From: DASZIT01 sp035948855
Lineage (GTDB): Bacteria > Actinomycetota > Acidimicrobiia > Acidimicrobiales > RAAP-2
NCBI GenBank assembly: GCA_035948855.1
Contig: DASZIT010000114.1
Span: 1 to 41,169, forward strand
Direction: 5' to 3'
Length of the DNA: 41,169 nucleotides
Part shown: positions 8,102 through 15,170 of the stretch, piece by piece
Layout: each line of letters begins with the position of its first letter
How positions within the stretch are numbered: the first letter of the stretch is position 1
Notes under the pieces: generated by a model
What the model was told of the DNA's origin: nothing
Seen by the model: the letters and a program-made list of their open reading frames with translations, nothing else
Databases searched by the model: none
Made by a program: the position numbers and the translations under genes

Positions 8102-9481
8102 TCACCGAACCGAGAGCGGCGCCAACTGGGCTTCAGTGGGCTCACTGCAGCAGAACCATGACTCGGTGAGCCTGGCTCGTTGCCCGTTTGGGCCACTCGA
8201 CGCCGCGCCGACCAAGGGACGGGGCCGGATGATCGTGGCCCGACGGCGGATCAGCTGGTCGATCTCCGCGAAAGTCAGTGCCGATTCCTGGTCGACCCGA
8301 GCTTCGACCAGGGCCGACAGCTCTTCCTGCAATTGGTCCACGGCAGCATCGGGATGGGTCCAGGTCCAGCCCAGGCGCTCGGCGTCGAACGGACCCAGAT
8401 GGGGACTCATCTCCGGCCGCTCGAGGAGGAGCGATCCCTCGGGCAACAGCAGCCGGACCGTGTACTGCACCGGGTCCACGTTGCCGACCAGGTCGTGTCC
8501 GATCACGAAGTCGAGGAGGTCGACGAGTCCGTCGATGGTGGTCCACGGGGTGAACGGCAACCACGAAGGCCGCACCTCGATGCCGTGGCGACGGAGGAGG
8601 ATGACCGCCTCGGAGGCTTCGGCGGTGGTGTGGCCCTTGTCGAGGTAGCCGAGGATGGTGTCGTCCACCGACTCGAAGGCGGAGACGATGAACAGGCAGC
8701 CGGCGGCGGCCAGCTCGGACCAGACGTCGGGATGGCGCAGGACGTGTTCGACTTTGACCGTGCAGTCGAAGGTGAGCCCGGGATGGCGCCGGTGGATCGC
8801 CGACACCAACCGACGGGAGTGGTGCGGCGCATTCAAGAAGTCGGGATCCGAGAAGGTCAGGTGCTGAGCGCCGGCCGCCACCAGCTGATCGACATCGGCC
8901 ACCACCGTCGCCTCCTCCACCGGGCGCACCCGGCCGTCGTAGACGACGGGCACCGGACAGTGCCGGCAACGGTGCGAGCAGCCCCGGCTCGCCTCCACTG
9001 AGCCGACCAGCCGCTCCTCGCCGCCGACCGCCAGCCGGGTATAGCGGTCGAGGGCCGGCAACCGGTGGCGAACGGGAAGGGCGGCCTGCCCCCTGGTCAG
9101 CTGGACGACCGGGCCGGACTCGCCACCGCCGACCCAGGCCAGGAGGCCGGCTTCATACTCGCCGGCGATCACTGCGTCGTTCGGGGACCTGACGGTCAGG
9201 TCGCGACTCACCGTGGCGTAGAGGCCGTAGAAGCACAGCGGGAGCTCGGGCCGGCGGGCCCGGACCGACTCGGCCACCTGGAGGGCCAGTCGCATGGCGG
9301 TGTGCATGGGCACCGAGAACGCCACCCGATCCGCCCAGTCGAACTCGGCAACCGGAACCGGCTCGACCGCCACATCCACGCACCGGACCTGGTGGCCGAC
9401 CGCCTCCAGCACCGCGGCCGGCTTGGCCAACCCCAGCGGCTGGTTGCCGAGCTCGTAGGTGGACACCAGGAGCACTCGCAC
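8102..9481 (-). CDS. radical SAM protein with B12-binding-like N-terminus and CCSEP C-terminal tail
   Basis: A 459-residue radical SAM enzyme. The N-terminal 150 residues (RVLLVSTYELGNQPLG and onward) resemble the Rossmann-like B12-binding region of cobalamin-type radical SAM proteins, but I see no clear DxHxxG cobalamin motif. The 4Fe-4S/SAM motif is EASRGCSHRCRHC, with cysteines 168, 172 and 175. The last 20 residues read ESWFCCSEPTEAQLAPLSVR. From memory this matches the family NCBI calls CUAEP/CCAEP-tail radical SAM proteins, in which some members carry selenocysteine in the tail. Here both positions are TGC cysteine codons (8147-8152). I place the start at GTG 9481, ten bases after the stop of the ATP-grasp gene on the same strand, so the two form an operon. 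An upstream in-frame ATG at 9595 would overlap that gene by about 100 bp. Substrate unknown. Confidence 0.85.
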   Translation of the reverse strand: MRVLLVSTYELGNQPLGLAKPAAVLEAVGHQVRCVDVAVEPVPVAEFDWADRVAFSVPMHTAMRLALQVAESVRARRPELPLCFYGLYATVSRDLTVRSPNDAVIAGEYEAGLLAWVGGGESGPVVQLTRGQAALPVRHRLPALDRYTRLAVGGEERLVGSVEASRGCSHRCRHCPVPVVYDGRVRPVEEATVVADVDQLVAAGAQHLTFSDPDFLNAPHHSRRLVSAIHRRHPGLTFDCTVKVEHVLRHPDVWSELAAAGCLFIVSAFESVDDTILGYLDKGHTTAEASEAVILLRRHGIEVRPSWLPFTPWTTIDGLVDLLDFVIGHDLVGNVDPVQYTVRLLLPEGSLLLERPEMSPHLGPFDAERLGWTWTHPDAAVDQLQEELSALVEARVDQESALTFAEIDQLIRRRATIIRPRPLVGAASSGPNGQRARLTESWFCCSEPTEAQLAPLSVR

Positions 9482-9491
9482 ACCGGCGAGG

Positions 9492-10733
9492 TTAGTGGTG
9501 CCCGGCGAGTCCGCCGATCGGGACGTCGCGGAGCCGGACATCCAGACAGGACTCCGCCCGGCGCAGCGCATTCTCGACGTCATCGGCGGTTTCACCGCGG
9601 GCGAAGATGAAACCCAGATAGCGGTCGCCGTCCGGGAGGGGCACCACTTCCCGCCCCAAGGGGATGCTGATCTCGAGGCCGACCACCCCGTCGACCGCCC
9701 GAGCCTCGTCCTGGCCCGACACCTGCTCCAGTATCCCGGCCGACCGGATCGGGAGCATCATCACACCGGAGGCCTGGGTCTCCCGGCTGAGCCCCTCCCC
9801 TCCCAGGCCGAGGGCGTGCCGAAGGATGACCTCCTCGAGACTGACCCCCGCCCCGAACCGCAGGGAACGGGAGCACAGACCGCCGATCGAGCGGGCGGCT
9901 AGCTCGAGGATCGTCAGATCGCCGGTGGCACCGATACGCATCTCCGCGTGCACCGGCCCTTCCCGAAGACCCAGCGCTTCGGCGGCACCGGCGGTGAGCT
10001 TCTCCACCCCGGCGAGCGTCGAGCTCGGGTGCCGTGACGGCGTGACATAGATGGTCTCCTCGAAGTACGGGCCCTCCAACGGGTCCGGCTTGTCGAAGAT
10101 CGCCAGCACGTCCAGTTCCCCGGCGATCAGCAGCCCCTCGACCGCCACCTCGGCGCCGGGCACGAAACGCTCGACCACCAGTGGCTCCGGGCAATCGTCG
10201 AGGAGGGCCTGGATGCGGGCTGCCGCCGCCCGGGCCTGGATCTCGTCGTCAACCCGGATCACCCCCTGGCTGGCCGCCCGGGAGGTGGGCTTCATCACGC
10301 ACGGGTAGCCGATCTCGGCGCAGGCCGCCACCGGATCACCTCCGGGTGGCACAGTGCGGAACTCGGGCTGCGGCACCGAGGCGGCCTCCAGGCGTTGACG
10401 CATCACAGCCTTGTCCCGGGTGGCGACGACCGCGTCGGGCGGATTGTGCGGGAGGCCGAGGCGCTCAGCCGCCCGGGCGGCCACCACCACGCCTTGATCG
10501 TCAACGGCCACCACCGCGTCGAGGGGCGTCCGCCGGTGGAGCTCGACGATGGCCTCCACCGCCGCGTCCGGATTTGCCAGCGGGACCACCACGGCCCGGT
10601 CACCCATCGACCGGGCCAGGGCCTGGCGGCGCTCGGACCCGACCACCACCTCGACCCCCAGCTGGGCGGCGGCGGCCAGGAAGTCCGGGGCCCGGTAGGT
10701 GGCGGTAGGCAGCAACAAGAGAACTCGTCCCAT
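9492..10733 (-). CDS. ATP-grasp enzyme, partner of the CCSEP radical SAM protein
   Basis: A 413-residue ATP-grasp ligase-type protein. It has an N-terminal Rossmann-like preATP-grasp domain (MGRVLLLLPTATYRA), an ATP-grasp core with YPCVMKPTSRAASQGV (lysine contacting ATP) and VERFVPGAEVAVEGL, and the metal-binding end ILELAARSIGG, where the usual ExNxR reads ELAAR. A C-terminal extra domain follows (GVMMLPIRSAGILEQV, then LGFIFARGET). The family normally joins a carboxylate to an amine or thiol through an acyl-phosphate. The ATG at 10733 is chosen over one at 10748 because MGRVLLLLP is the natural first strand. It is the first gene of a two-gene operon with the radical SAM gene and diverges from the nfuA-like gene 45 bp away. 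Substrate unknown. Confidence 0.82.
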   Translation of the reverse strand: MGRVLLLLPTATYRAPDFLAAAAQLGVEVVVGSERRQALARSMGDRAVVVPLANPDAAVEAIVELHRRTPLDAVVAVDDQGVVVAARAAERLGLPHNPPDAVVATRDKAVMRQRLEAASVPQPEFRTVPPGGDPVAACAEIGYPCVMKPTSRAASQGVIRVDDEIQARAAAARIQALLDDCPEPLVVERFVPGAEVAVEGLLIAGELDVLAIFDKPDPLEGPYFEETIYVTPSRHPSSTLAGVEKLTAGAAEALGLREGPVHAEMRIGATGDLTILELAARSIGGLCSRSLRFGAGVSLEEVILRHALGLGGEGLSRETQASGVMMLPIRSAGILEQVSGQDEARAVDGVVGLEISIPLGREVVPLPDGDRYLGFIFARGETADDVENALRRAESCLDVRLRDVPIGGLAGHH

Positions 10734-10778
10734 AGCCCTATGATGCACGTATCCGACGAGTTCCGAGGCACAGCGATC

Positions 10779-11429
10779 ATGAGTGACGCCGACACCGAGA
10801 AGTTGACTGTCCTGCGGGCGACCGATGCCGCGGTCGCCATGGTGTCGGAGTTGCGGGCCAGCGAGGACGACCAGGAGTCACTCGCCCTCTGGATCGAAAT
10901 CACCGGCACCAACGGGACCGCCTACAGCTACGACATGTACTTCCAGCCGTTGGCCGACGCTCAACCCGCCGATTGGTCCGATCAGCAAGGCGACCTGAAG
11001 ATCGTGGTACCGGCCGACAGCATTGCCAACATGACCGGCGCGGTGCTCGACGTCAACAGCGATGGCGGCGAGACGGGGATGGTGATCATCAACCCCAACC
11101 AACCTCCGGTGGTGGCCAGCCCGGCCATGGCCGGACCCCCGGCCGACCTCAGCGGTGACGTGGCCCAGCGGGTCCTGCAGGTGTTGGAAGCACAGATCAA
11201 TCCGTCCATCGCCGCCCATGGCGGCCGCGCCGATCTGGTCGCCGTCCAGGACGACGCCGCCTATCTCCGACTGAGTGGGGGGTGCGCCGGGTGCGGGATG
11301 GCCACGGTGACCCTGAGCCAGGGCATCGAAGTCGCCCTGCGCGAGTCGGTCCCGGAAATCACCAAGGTGATCGATGTCACCGACCACGCCGCCGGCACCA
11401 ACCCCTATTACGAGGCCGCCAAGAAGTAG
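10779..11429 (+). CDS. nfuA: NfuA-type Fe-S cluster carrier
   Basis: A 216-residue protein with two domains. Residues 8-107 resemble a degenerate A-type carrier (HesB-like) domain without cysteines, as in E. coli NfuA. Residues 126-205 are a NifU C-terminal domain with NPSIAAHGGRADLV and the cluster-binding motif CAGCGM (C169, C172). NfuA delivers 4Fe-4S clusters to client enzymes, including radical SAM proteins. The ATG at 10779 follows GAGG at ten bases. A longer open frame extends upstream across the ATP-grasp gene but has no support. Its divergent position next to a radical SAM operon suggests, but does not prove, a supply role. The stop is 3 bp from the convergent DUF169 gene. Confidence 0.87.
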   Translation: MSDADTEKLTVLRATDAAVAMVSELRASEDDQESLALWIEITGTNGTAYSYDMYFQPLADAQPADWSDQQGDLKIVVPADSIANMTGAVLDVNSDGGETGMVIINPNQPPVVASPAMAGPPADLSGDVAQRVLQVLEAQINPSIAAHGGRADLVAVQDDAAYLRLSGGCAGCGMATVTLSQGIEVALRESVPEITKVIDVTDHAAGTNPYYEAAKK

Positions 11430-11432
11430 GGC

Positions 11433-12164
11433 TCAGACCGGCAGGAAGCGGCGGGCATCCTCGGCGGCGTAGGCGGCCACGGTGGCGTCGATGGCCACGG
11501 TTGTCTCAATGCGCTCGATGACATCTTGCAGCCGGCTGGCGGGGATGGCGCAGGTCATCTCCGTCCGGGGCATGTCGGTGCGGGTGCGGCTGAGCATGCA
11601 GCCGACGCTGGCGGCCACCTCGCCCTGTTCCTTGGCCATGGCGACGACGTGGCATTGGGGCTTCCCGCTGATGTGGAGGCCGGGAAGGGCGTCGGAGAGC
11701 ACCATCAGCTGCTTGCCGTTGACCCGGATCAGGACCACGTCGGGATCGACCGGCGTCTCGGCCAGCGGCCCGTAGGTCACCGCGCCGGGGCGCTCGGTCA
11801 CCACCGGGATGCCGGGAACCATGTCCATGGTCACCCAGCCCGACTCGAGGAGGGTGGCCACGTCGGAGCGACCTCCCACCTCGTCGAGGGTGGCGAAGCC
11901 GTGGGTGAGCAGCCCCACGCTGCAGTTGCCGTGGTCGGCAGCCACCGTGGAGAAGGTCCGGTCGGTGGCCTTGGTCCAGAACACGCACCCGGCCGGCACC
12001 CGGCCGGTTCGGCCGTCGGGCGTCGGCGCCGGCATCGGCGCATCGTAAGGCTCGACTCCGGCCGGCGCCGCGTCGGAGAAGGTGATGGCGATCGGTTCGG
12101 TAGTGAGGCTCAACGCCGAGGTGAGGGAGGCGGCGGATTCAGACCAGCGGTCGGGAGTATTCAT
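11433..12164 (-). CDS. DUF169 family protein
   Basis: A 243-residue protein of the DUF169 (COG2043) type, whose function is not known. The family signature is visible as GCVFWTKATDRTFSTVAADHGNC, with cysteines spaced along the fold, and a later ASVGCMLSRTRTDMPRTEMTCAIP. The conserved cysteines have led to suggestions of metal or cofactor binding in the family, but nothing in this copy is decisive. The ATG at 12164 is used. A longer open frame extends to 12365 but would overlap the divergent pdxH gene. It has no signal peptide. A perfect inverted repeat lies 11-33 bases upstream of the start in the shared divergent region, which may indicate common control with pdxH. Confidence 0.72.
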   Translation of the reverse strand: MNTPDRWSESAASLTSALSLTTEPIAITFSDAAPAGVEPYDAPMPAPTPDGRTGRVPAGCVFWTKATDRTFSTVAADHGNCSVGLLTHGFATLDEVGGRSDVATLLESGWVTMDMVPGIPVVTERPGAVTYGPLAETPVDPDVVLIRVNGKQLMVLSDALPGLHISGKPQCHVVAMAKEQGEVAASVGCMLSRTRTDMPRTEMTCAIPASRLQDVIERIETTVAIDATVAAYAAEDARRFLPV

Positions 12165-12174
12165 GGCCCCAGTA

Positions 12175-12197
12175 TTGCCGACACCCACGATCGGCAA
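12175..12197. promoter_or_regulatory. inverted repeat in the DUF169/pdxH divergent region
   Basis: TTGCCGA (12175-12181), nine bases, TCGGCAA (12191-12197): a perfect seven-base inverted repeat. It lies 11 bases from the DUF169 start and 55 bases from the pdxH start. The position is right for an operator acting on the DUF169 gene, perhaps on both. No regulator gene is adjacent. Confidence 0.4.
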
Positions 12198-12252
12198 AAC
12201 ACGGATGCGCCGCCGATCGCGGCCGGCAGGATGGTGACTAACGTCGAGTGCC

Positions 12253-12864
12253 ATGACTCCGGAGTCGAAGCCATTGTTAGAAAGCGGCGCCGACCCCGAC
12301 CCGCTGGGGCAATTCGGCCAATGGTTCGACGAGGCGGCCGCGGTGGTCCCCCACCCGGAAGCCATGGCGGTGGCGACGGCCGACAGCCAAGGGCACCCAT
12401 CGGTGCGGATGGTGCTGCTGAAGGGTTGGGATGCGAATGGATTCGTCTTCTACACCAATTTCGACAGCCGAAAGGGCCGCGAACTCGGCGACAACCCTTA
12501 CGCCGCGCTGCTCTTCCACTGGGAACTGCTGGGCCGGCAGGTTCGTATCGAAGGTCCGGTGGATCGCATTCCCGAACGCGACTCCGACTCCTATTTTCAG
12601 ACCCGGCCGCGGGGTGGGCAGATCGGGGCCCGGGCCTCGTATCAGAGTCGAAGCATCGAGAGCCGCGAAGAACTGGACCGCGAAGTGAAGATCCTCGAGG
12701 GCCAATTCGCCGGGCAGGAAGTGCCTCGCCCCCCGTGGTGGGGTGGCCTCCGGGTGCAGCCCCGGGTGTTCGAGTTCTGGCAGAACCGGGAGGACCGGCT
12801 CCACGATCGACTGCGGTACACACCGGTCGCCGACGGATGGAAGATCGACCGCCTTCAACCCTGA
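12253..12864 (+). CDS. pdxH: pyridoxamine 5'-phosphate oxidase
   Basis: A 203-residue PdxH, normal length. It oxidises pyridoxamine or pyridoxine 5'-phosphate to pyridoxal 5'-phosphate with FMN. The FMN-binding segment PSVRMVLLKGWDANGFVFYTNFDSRKG lies at about residues 50-77, with FHWELLGRQVRIEG after it. The C-terminal dimerisation and active-site region is PPWWGGLRVQPRVFEFWQNREDRLHDR, with the family's terminal WKIDRLQP. It diverges from the DUF169 gene across 88 bp. The product acts in the cytoplasm in vitamin B6 synthesis and salvage. Confidence 0.95.
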   Translation: MTPESKPLLESGADPDPLGQFGQWFDEAAAVVPHPEAMAVATADSQGHPSVRMVLLKGWDANGFVFYTNFDSRKGRELGDNPYAALLFHWELLGRQVRIEGPVDRIPERDSDSYFQTRPRGGQIGARASYQSRSIESREELDREVKILEGQFAGQEVPRPPWWGGLRVQPRVFEFWQNREDRLHDRLRYTPVADGWKIDRLQP

Positions 12865-12912
12865 TGGTGGGACGGAGACGGTACGGGGCACCAAAACTGG
12901 CTCTCGGAAAAT

Positions 12913-12926
12913 CCGGTTTGAACCGG
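12913..12926. promoter_or_regulatory. short inverted repeat upstream of the small membrane protein gene
   Basis: CCGGTT, two bases, AACCGG (12913-12926), 48 bases before the ATG of the small membrane protein gene. It could be an operator or the loop-poor end of a pdxH terminator; no T-tract follows, so an operator is more likely. Chance occurrence in GC-rich DNA is not excluded. Confidence 0.25.
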
Positions 12927-12973
12927 TCGGTGCCGGGGAACAACGTTCGCACCATTCAATGAAAGGAGTTCAC

Positions 12974-13141
12974 ATGGCCCTCGTCATCGTTGCGGCATTG
13001 TTGGTGCTGTTGTTCTTCGGTTTGGGATTCGCCATCCACTTTCTTTGGTTCGTCGCGGTCGTCTTCTTCATTCTCTGGCTGGTCGGCTTCGCGGTAGGCA
13101 GGGGGGAGACCGCTGGACGTCGGGGCTGGTATGGGCGTTAA
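12974..13141 (+). CDS. small hydrophobic membrane protein
   Basis: A 55-residue protein made of two hydrophobic helices (about residues 2-22 and 23-43) joined by a short turn at GFAIHFLWF, with a basic tail ending GRRGWYGR. Proteins of this build are often annotated simply as hydrophobic proteins in actinobacteria, and their function is unknown. The gene is supported by a strong ribosome-binding site, AAAGGAG, seven bases before the ATG, and by the clean membrane-protein composition. It lies between pdxH and ku on the same strand, 109 bp from each, so it may have its own promoter. Confidence 0.75.
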   Translation: MALVIVAALLVLLFFGLGFAIHFLWFVAVVFFILWLVGFAVGRGETAGRRGWYGR

Positions 13142-13249
13142 ACTGCATTGTTTGCTCCCGACCGATGACTATTTCGCCTAACGGCGGTCATAGGTAGGGA
13201 ACTAGGCACACAGATGCCGGCCGACCGCACGTGGCCGAAAGGAGATGCA

Positions 13250-14245
13250 ATGCCTCACAGCATTTGGACGGGTTCGGTCAGCTTCGGGCTGGTCAATATT
13301 CCTGTGGGCATGTATTCGGCCACCGAGGAACACACCGTTCGCTTTCACCAGTTCGAAGCGGGCACCTCGGATCGGGTCCGCAACTTACGGGTGAATGAGC
13401 GGAGCGGCAAAGAGGTCGCCTACGCCGACATCGTGAAGGGATACGACCTGGGCGGTGAGAGCGTCATCGTCACAAAGGAAGAGCTAGCGGCGGCCTCCCC
13501 GGAACGCTCGTCCACCATCGAGATCTCCGACTTCGTCGAGCTCAGCGAGATCAATCCCATCTTCTACCGGTCGACCTACTACCTGGCGCCCAAGGGTGAG
13601 GCGGCAGTCAAGCCCTACCGTTTGCTCCTGCAGGCCATGGCCAAGACCAACATGGCGGGCGTCTCGCTGTTCGTCATGAGGAACAAGGAGTACCTGTGCG
13701 TGGTGCGGGCCGACCGGGACATCCTCGTCCTCGAGACCTTGTACTTCGCCGACGAGATTCGCGACCCGATCGATGTACTCGGGGACCTGCCCGATGCCAA
13801 GCCCTCCACCCCCAAGGAGCTGACCATGGCGGTCGAGCTGGTGAATGCCCTGTCCGGGCCCTGGGAACCGGAGGCCTACCAAGACACCTACGCCGAAGAA
13901 GTCAAGGCACTCATCGCCCGGAAGCAGAAGGGTGAAGACGTGGTGGTTCACGCCGAGGTGACCAAGGGGGCGCCCATCGTCGATCTGATGGATGCCCTGA
14001 AACAGAGCGTCGACCGCTCGCGAGGGAAGGCCAAGGCCGGTTCGGAACCTGCCGGCTCGGGGTCCAGCCGGTCGAAGGCCAAGAAACCCACGGTGGCGGC
14101 CAAGCCGGCAGTCTCCGGCCGCACCTCTCGTCCCGTGGCCAAAGCCGCGAAACGCCCACCCGCCGGCAAGGCAGCGGGCAAGACGGCGGGCCGCAAGACG
14201 GCCGCGCCGGCCCGGGCCGGGGCCTCCCGGCGGAAGGCGTCGTGA
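13250..14245 (+). CDS. ku: Ku protein, DNA end-binding for non-homologous end joining
   Basis: A 331-residue bacterial Ku. The conserved core begins SIWTGSVSFGLVNIPVGMYSAT, continues with VRFHQFE and the FYRSTYYLAP and PYRLLLQAM segments, and ends near residue 250. A lysine/arginine/alanine-rich tail of about 70 residues follows (SRSKAKKPTVAAKP and onward), as in many actinobacterial Ku proteins, where it contributes to DNA binding. Ku homodimers ring broken DNA ends and recruit LigD. I use the ATG at 13250, which has AAAGGAG six bases upstream; an in-frame ATG at 13214 lacks such a site. The LigD polymerase and ligase genes lie immediately downstream in convergent orientation, 13 bp away, completing a two-component repair system. 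Confidence 0.95.
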   Translation: MPHSIWTGSVSFGLVNIPVGMYSATEEHTVRFHQFEAGTSDRVRNLRVNERSGKEVAYADIVKGYDLGGESVIVTKEELAAASPERSSTIEISDFVELSEINPIFYRSTYYLAPKGEAAVKPYRLLLQAMAKTNMAGVSLFVMRNKEYLCVVRADRDILVLETLYFADEIRDPIDVLGDLPDAKPSTPKELTMAVELVNALSGPWEPEAYQDTYAEEVKALIARKQKGEDVVVHAEVTKGAPIVDLMDALKQSVDRSRGKAKAGSEPAGSGSSRSKAKKPTVAAKPAVSGRTSRPVAKAAKRPPAGKAAGKTAGRKTAAPARAGASRRKAS

Positions 14246-14258
14246 CCCGACCTGAAGG

Positions 14259-15170
14259 CTAGGGGTCCAACGACGCGAAGAGGTCGCCGCGTTCGTCCAC
14301 CCGGGCCAACACCTCGTCGGTGGTGAACCTCAGGTCGGCCGGGTCACCGCTGGCCTCACAGGCCGCCACCTCGTCCCAGTCGACCGGGGTGGAAACCGTG
14401 GGCTCGGGACGGGCTCGTACCGAGTAGGCGGCGACGGTGGTCTTGGATGCGGAATTCTGGCTCCAGTCGATGAACACCTTGTCGTTCCGAAGCGCCTTGG
14501 CCATGGAGGACACCACCAGCTCGGGATGATCGTGCTCGAGCTGGACCGCCAGGTCGTGGGCCTGGTCTCGGGTCCGCTCCCAGGTGGGGCGCCCGCCCAG
14601 TGGGACATAGAGTTGCAGCCCCTTGGAGCCACTGGTCTTGGCCAGCGGTTGGCTGCCTTGGTCGACCAGGGTCTCGGCGATCCACTGGGCGACCCGGCAG
14701 CACTCCACGATGGTGGCTCCCGGGCCCGGGTCGAGGTCGAACACCAGGTGGTCGGGAGGGGCGGGCAGTTTGCGCCGGCGGCCGACTCGCCAGAGCGGAA
14801 CGTGAAATTCGATGACGGCCAAATTGGCCGCCCACACCAGCGTGGGAAGATCGCCTATCAACGGGTGCTCGACATCGGACCCACCCCCCCGGCTGGACGT
14901 CGACGGGACCTCCACCGTCCGCACCCATGCCGGGGCATGGGACGGCACATGCTTCTCGAAGAAGGACTTGCTTTCCACCCCGTCCGGGTACCGGCGAAAC
15001 GTCACCGGTCGGTCGGTCACGTGGGGGAGCATCACCGGGGCGATGTGGACGTAGTAGTCGATCAACTGGCCCTTGGTGAAGCCGGTGGCCGGAAACATCA
15101 CCTTCTCGAGGTGGCTGAGCGACAGTTGGCGGCCGTCGACCCGGGTCTCCACCCGTTCACTCCGACTCAC
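14259..15170 (-). CDS. ligD: LigD polymerase domain as a separate protein
   Basis: A 303-residue stand-alone LigD polymerase (archaeo-eukaryotic primase fold) used in end joining for gap filling. It begins with the family segment LSLSHLEKVMFPATGFTKGQLIDYY. The catalytic acidic residues are in DLDP (D145, D147) and FIDW (D235), and the nucleotide-contacting SGSKGLQLYVPL is at 180-191. In many bacteria this domain is fused to the ligase. Here it is the second gene of an operon whose first gene is the ligase, and the start overlaps the ligase stop by 14 bp, which suggests translational coupling. It ends 13 bp from the convergent ku stop. Confidence 0.92.
   Translation of the reverse strand: MSRSERVETRVDGRQLSLSHLEKVMFPATGFTKGQLIDYYVHIAPVMLPHVTDRPVTFRRYPDGVESKSFFEKHVPSHAPAWVRTVEVPSTSSRGGGSDVEHPLIGDLPTLVWAANLAVIEFHVPLWRVGRRRKLPAPPDHLVFDLDPGPGATIVECCRVAQWIAETLVDQGSQPLAKTSGSKGLQLYVPLGGRPTWERTRDQAHDLAVQLEHDHPELVVSSMAKALRNDKVFIDWSQNSASKTTVAAYSVRARPEPTVSTPVDWDEVAACEASGDPADLRFTTDEVLARVDERGDLFASLDP

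Noticed and set aside
8147..8152. Possible selenocysteine in the radical SAM tail
   Set aside because: Both tail codons are TGC. There is no in-frame TGA at the site, so this member is a cysteine form.
12938..12948. GAAC-N3-GTTC as a LexA box near ku
   Set aside because: Actinobacterial LexA sites have a four-base spacer and a flanking TCG/CGA. Here the spacer is three bases and the flanks do not match.
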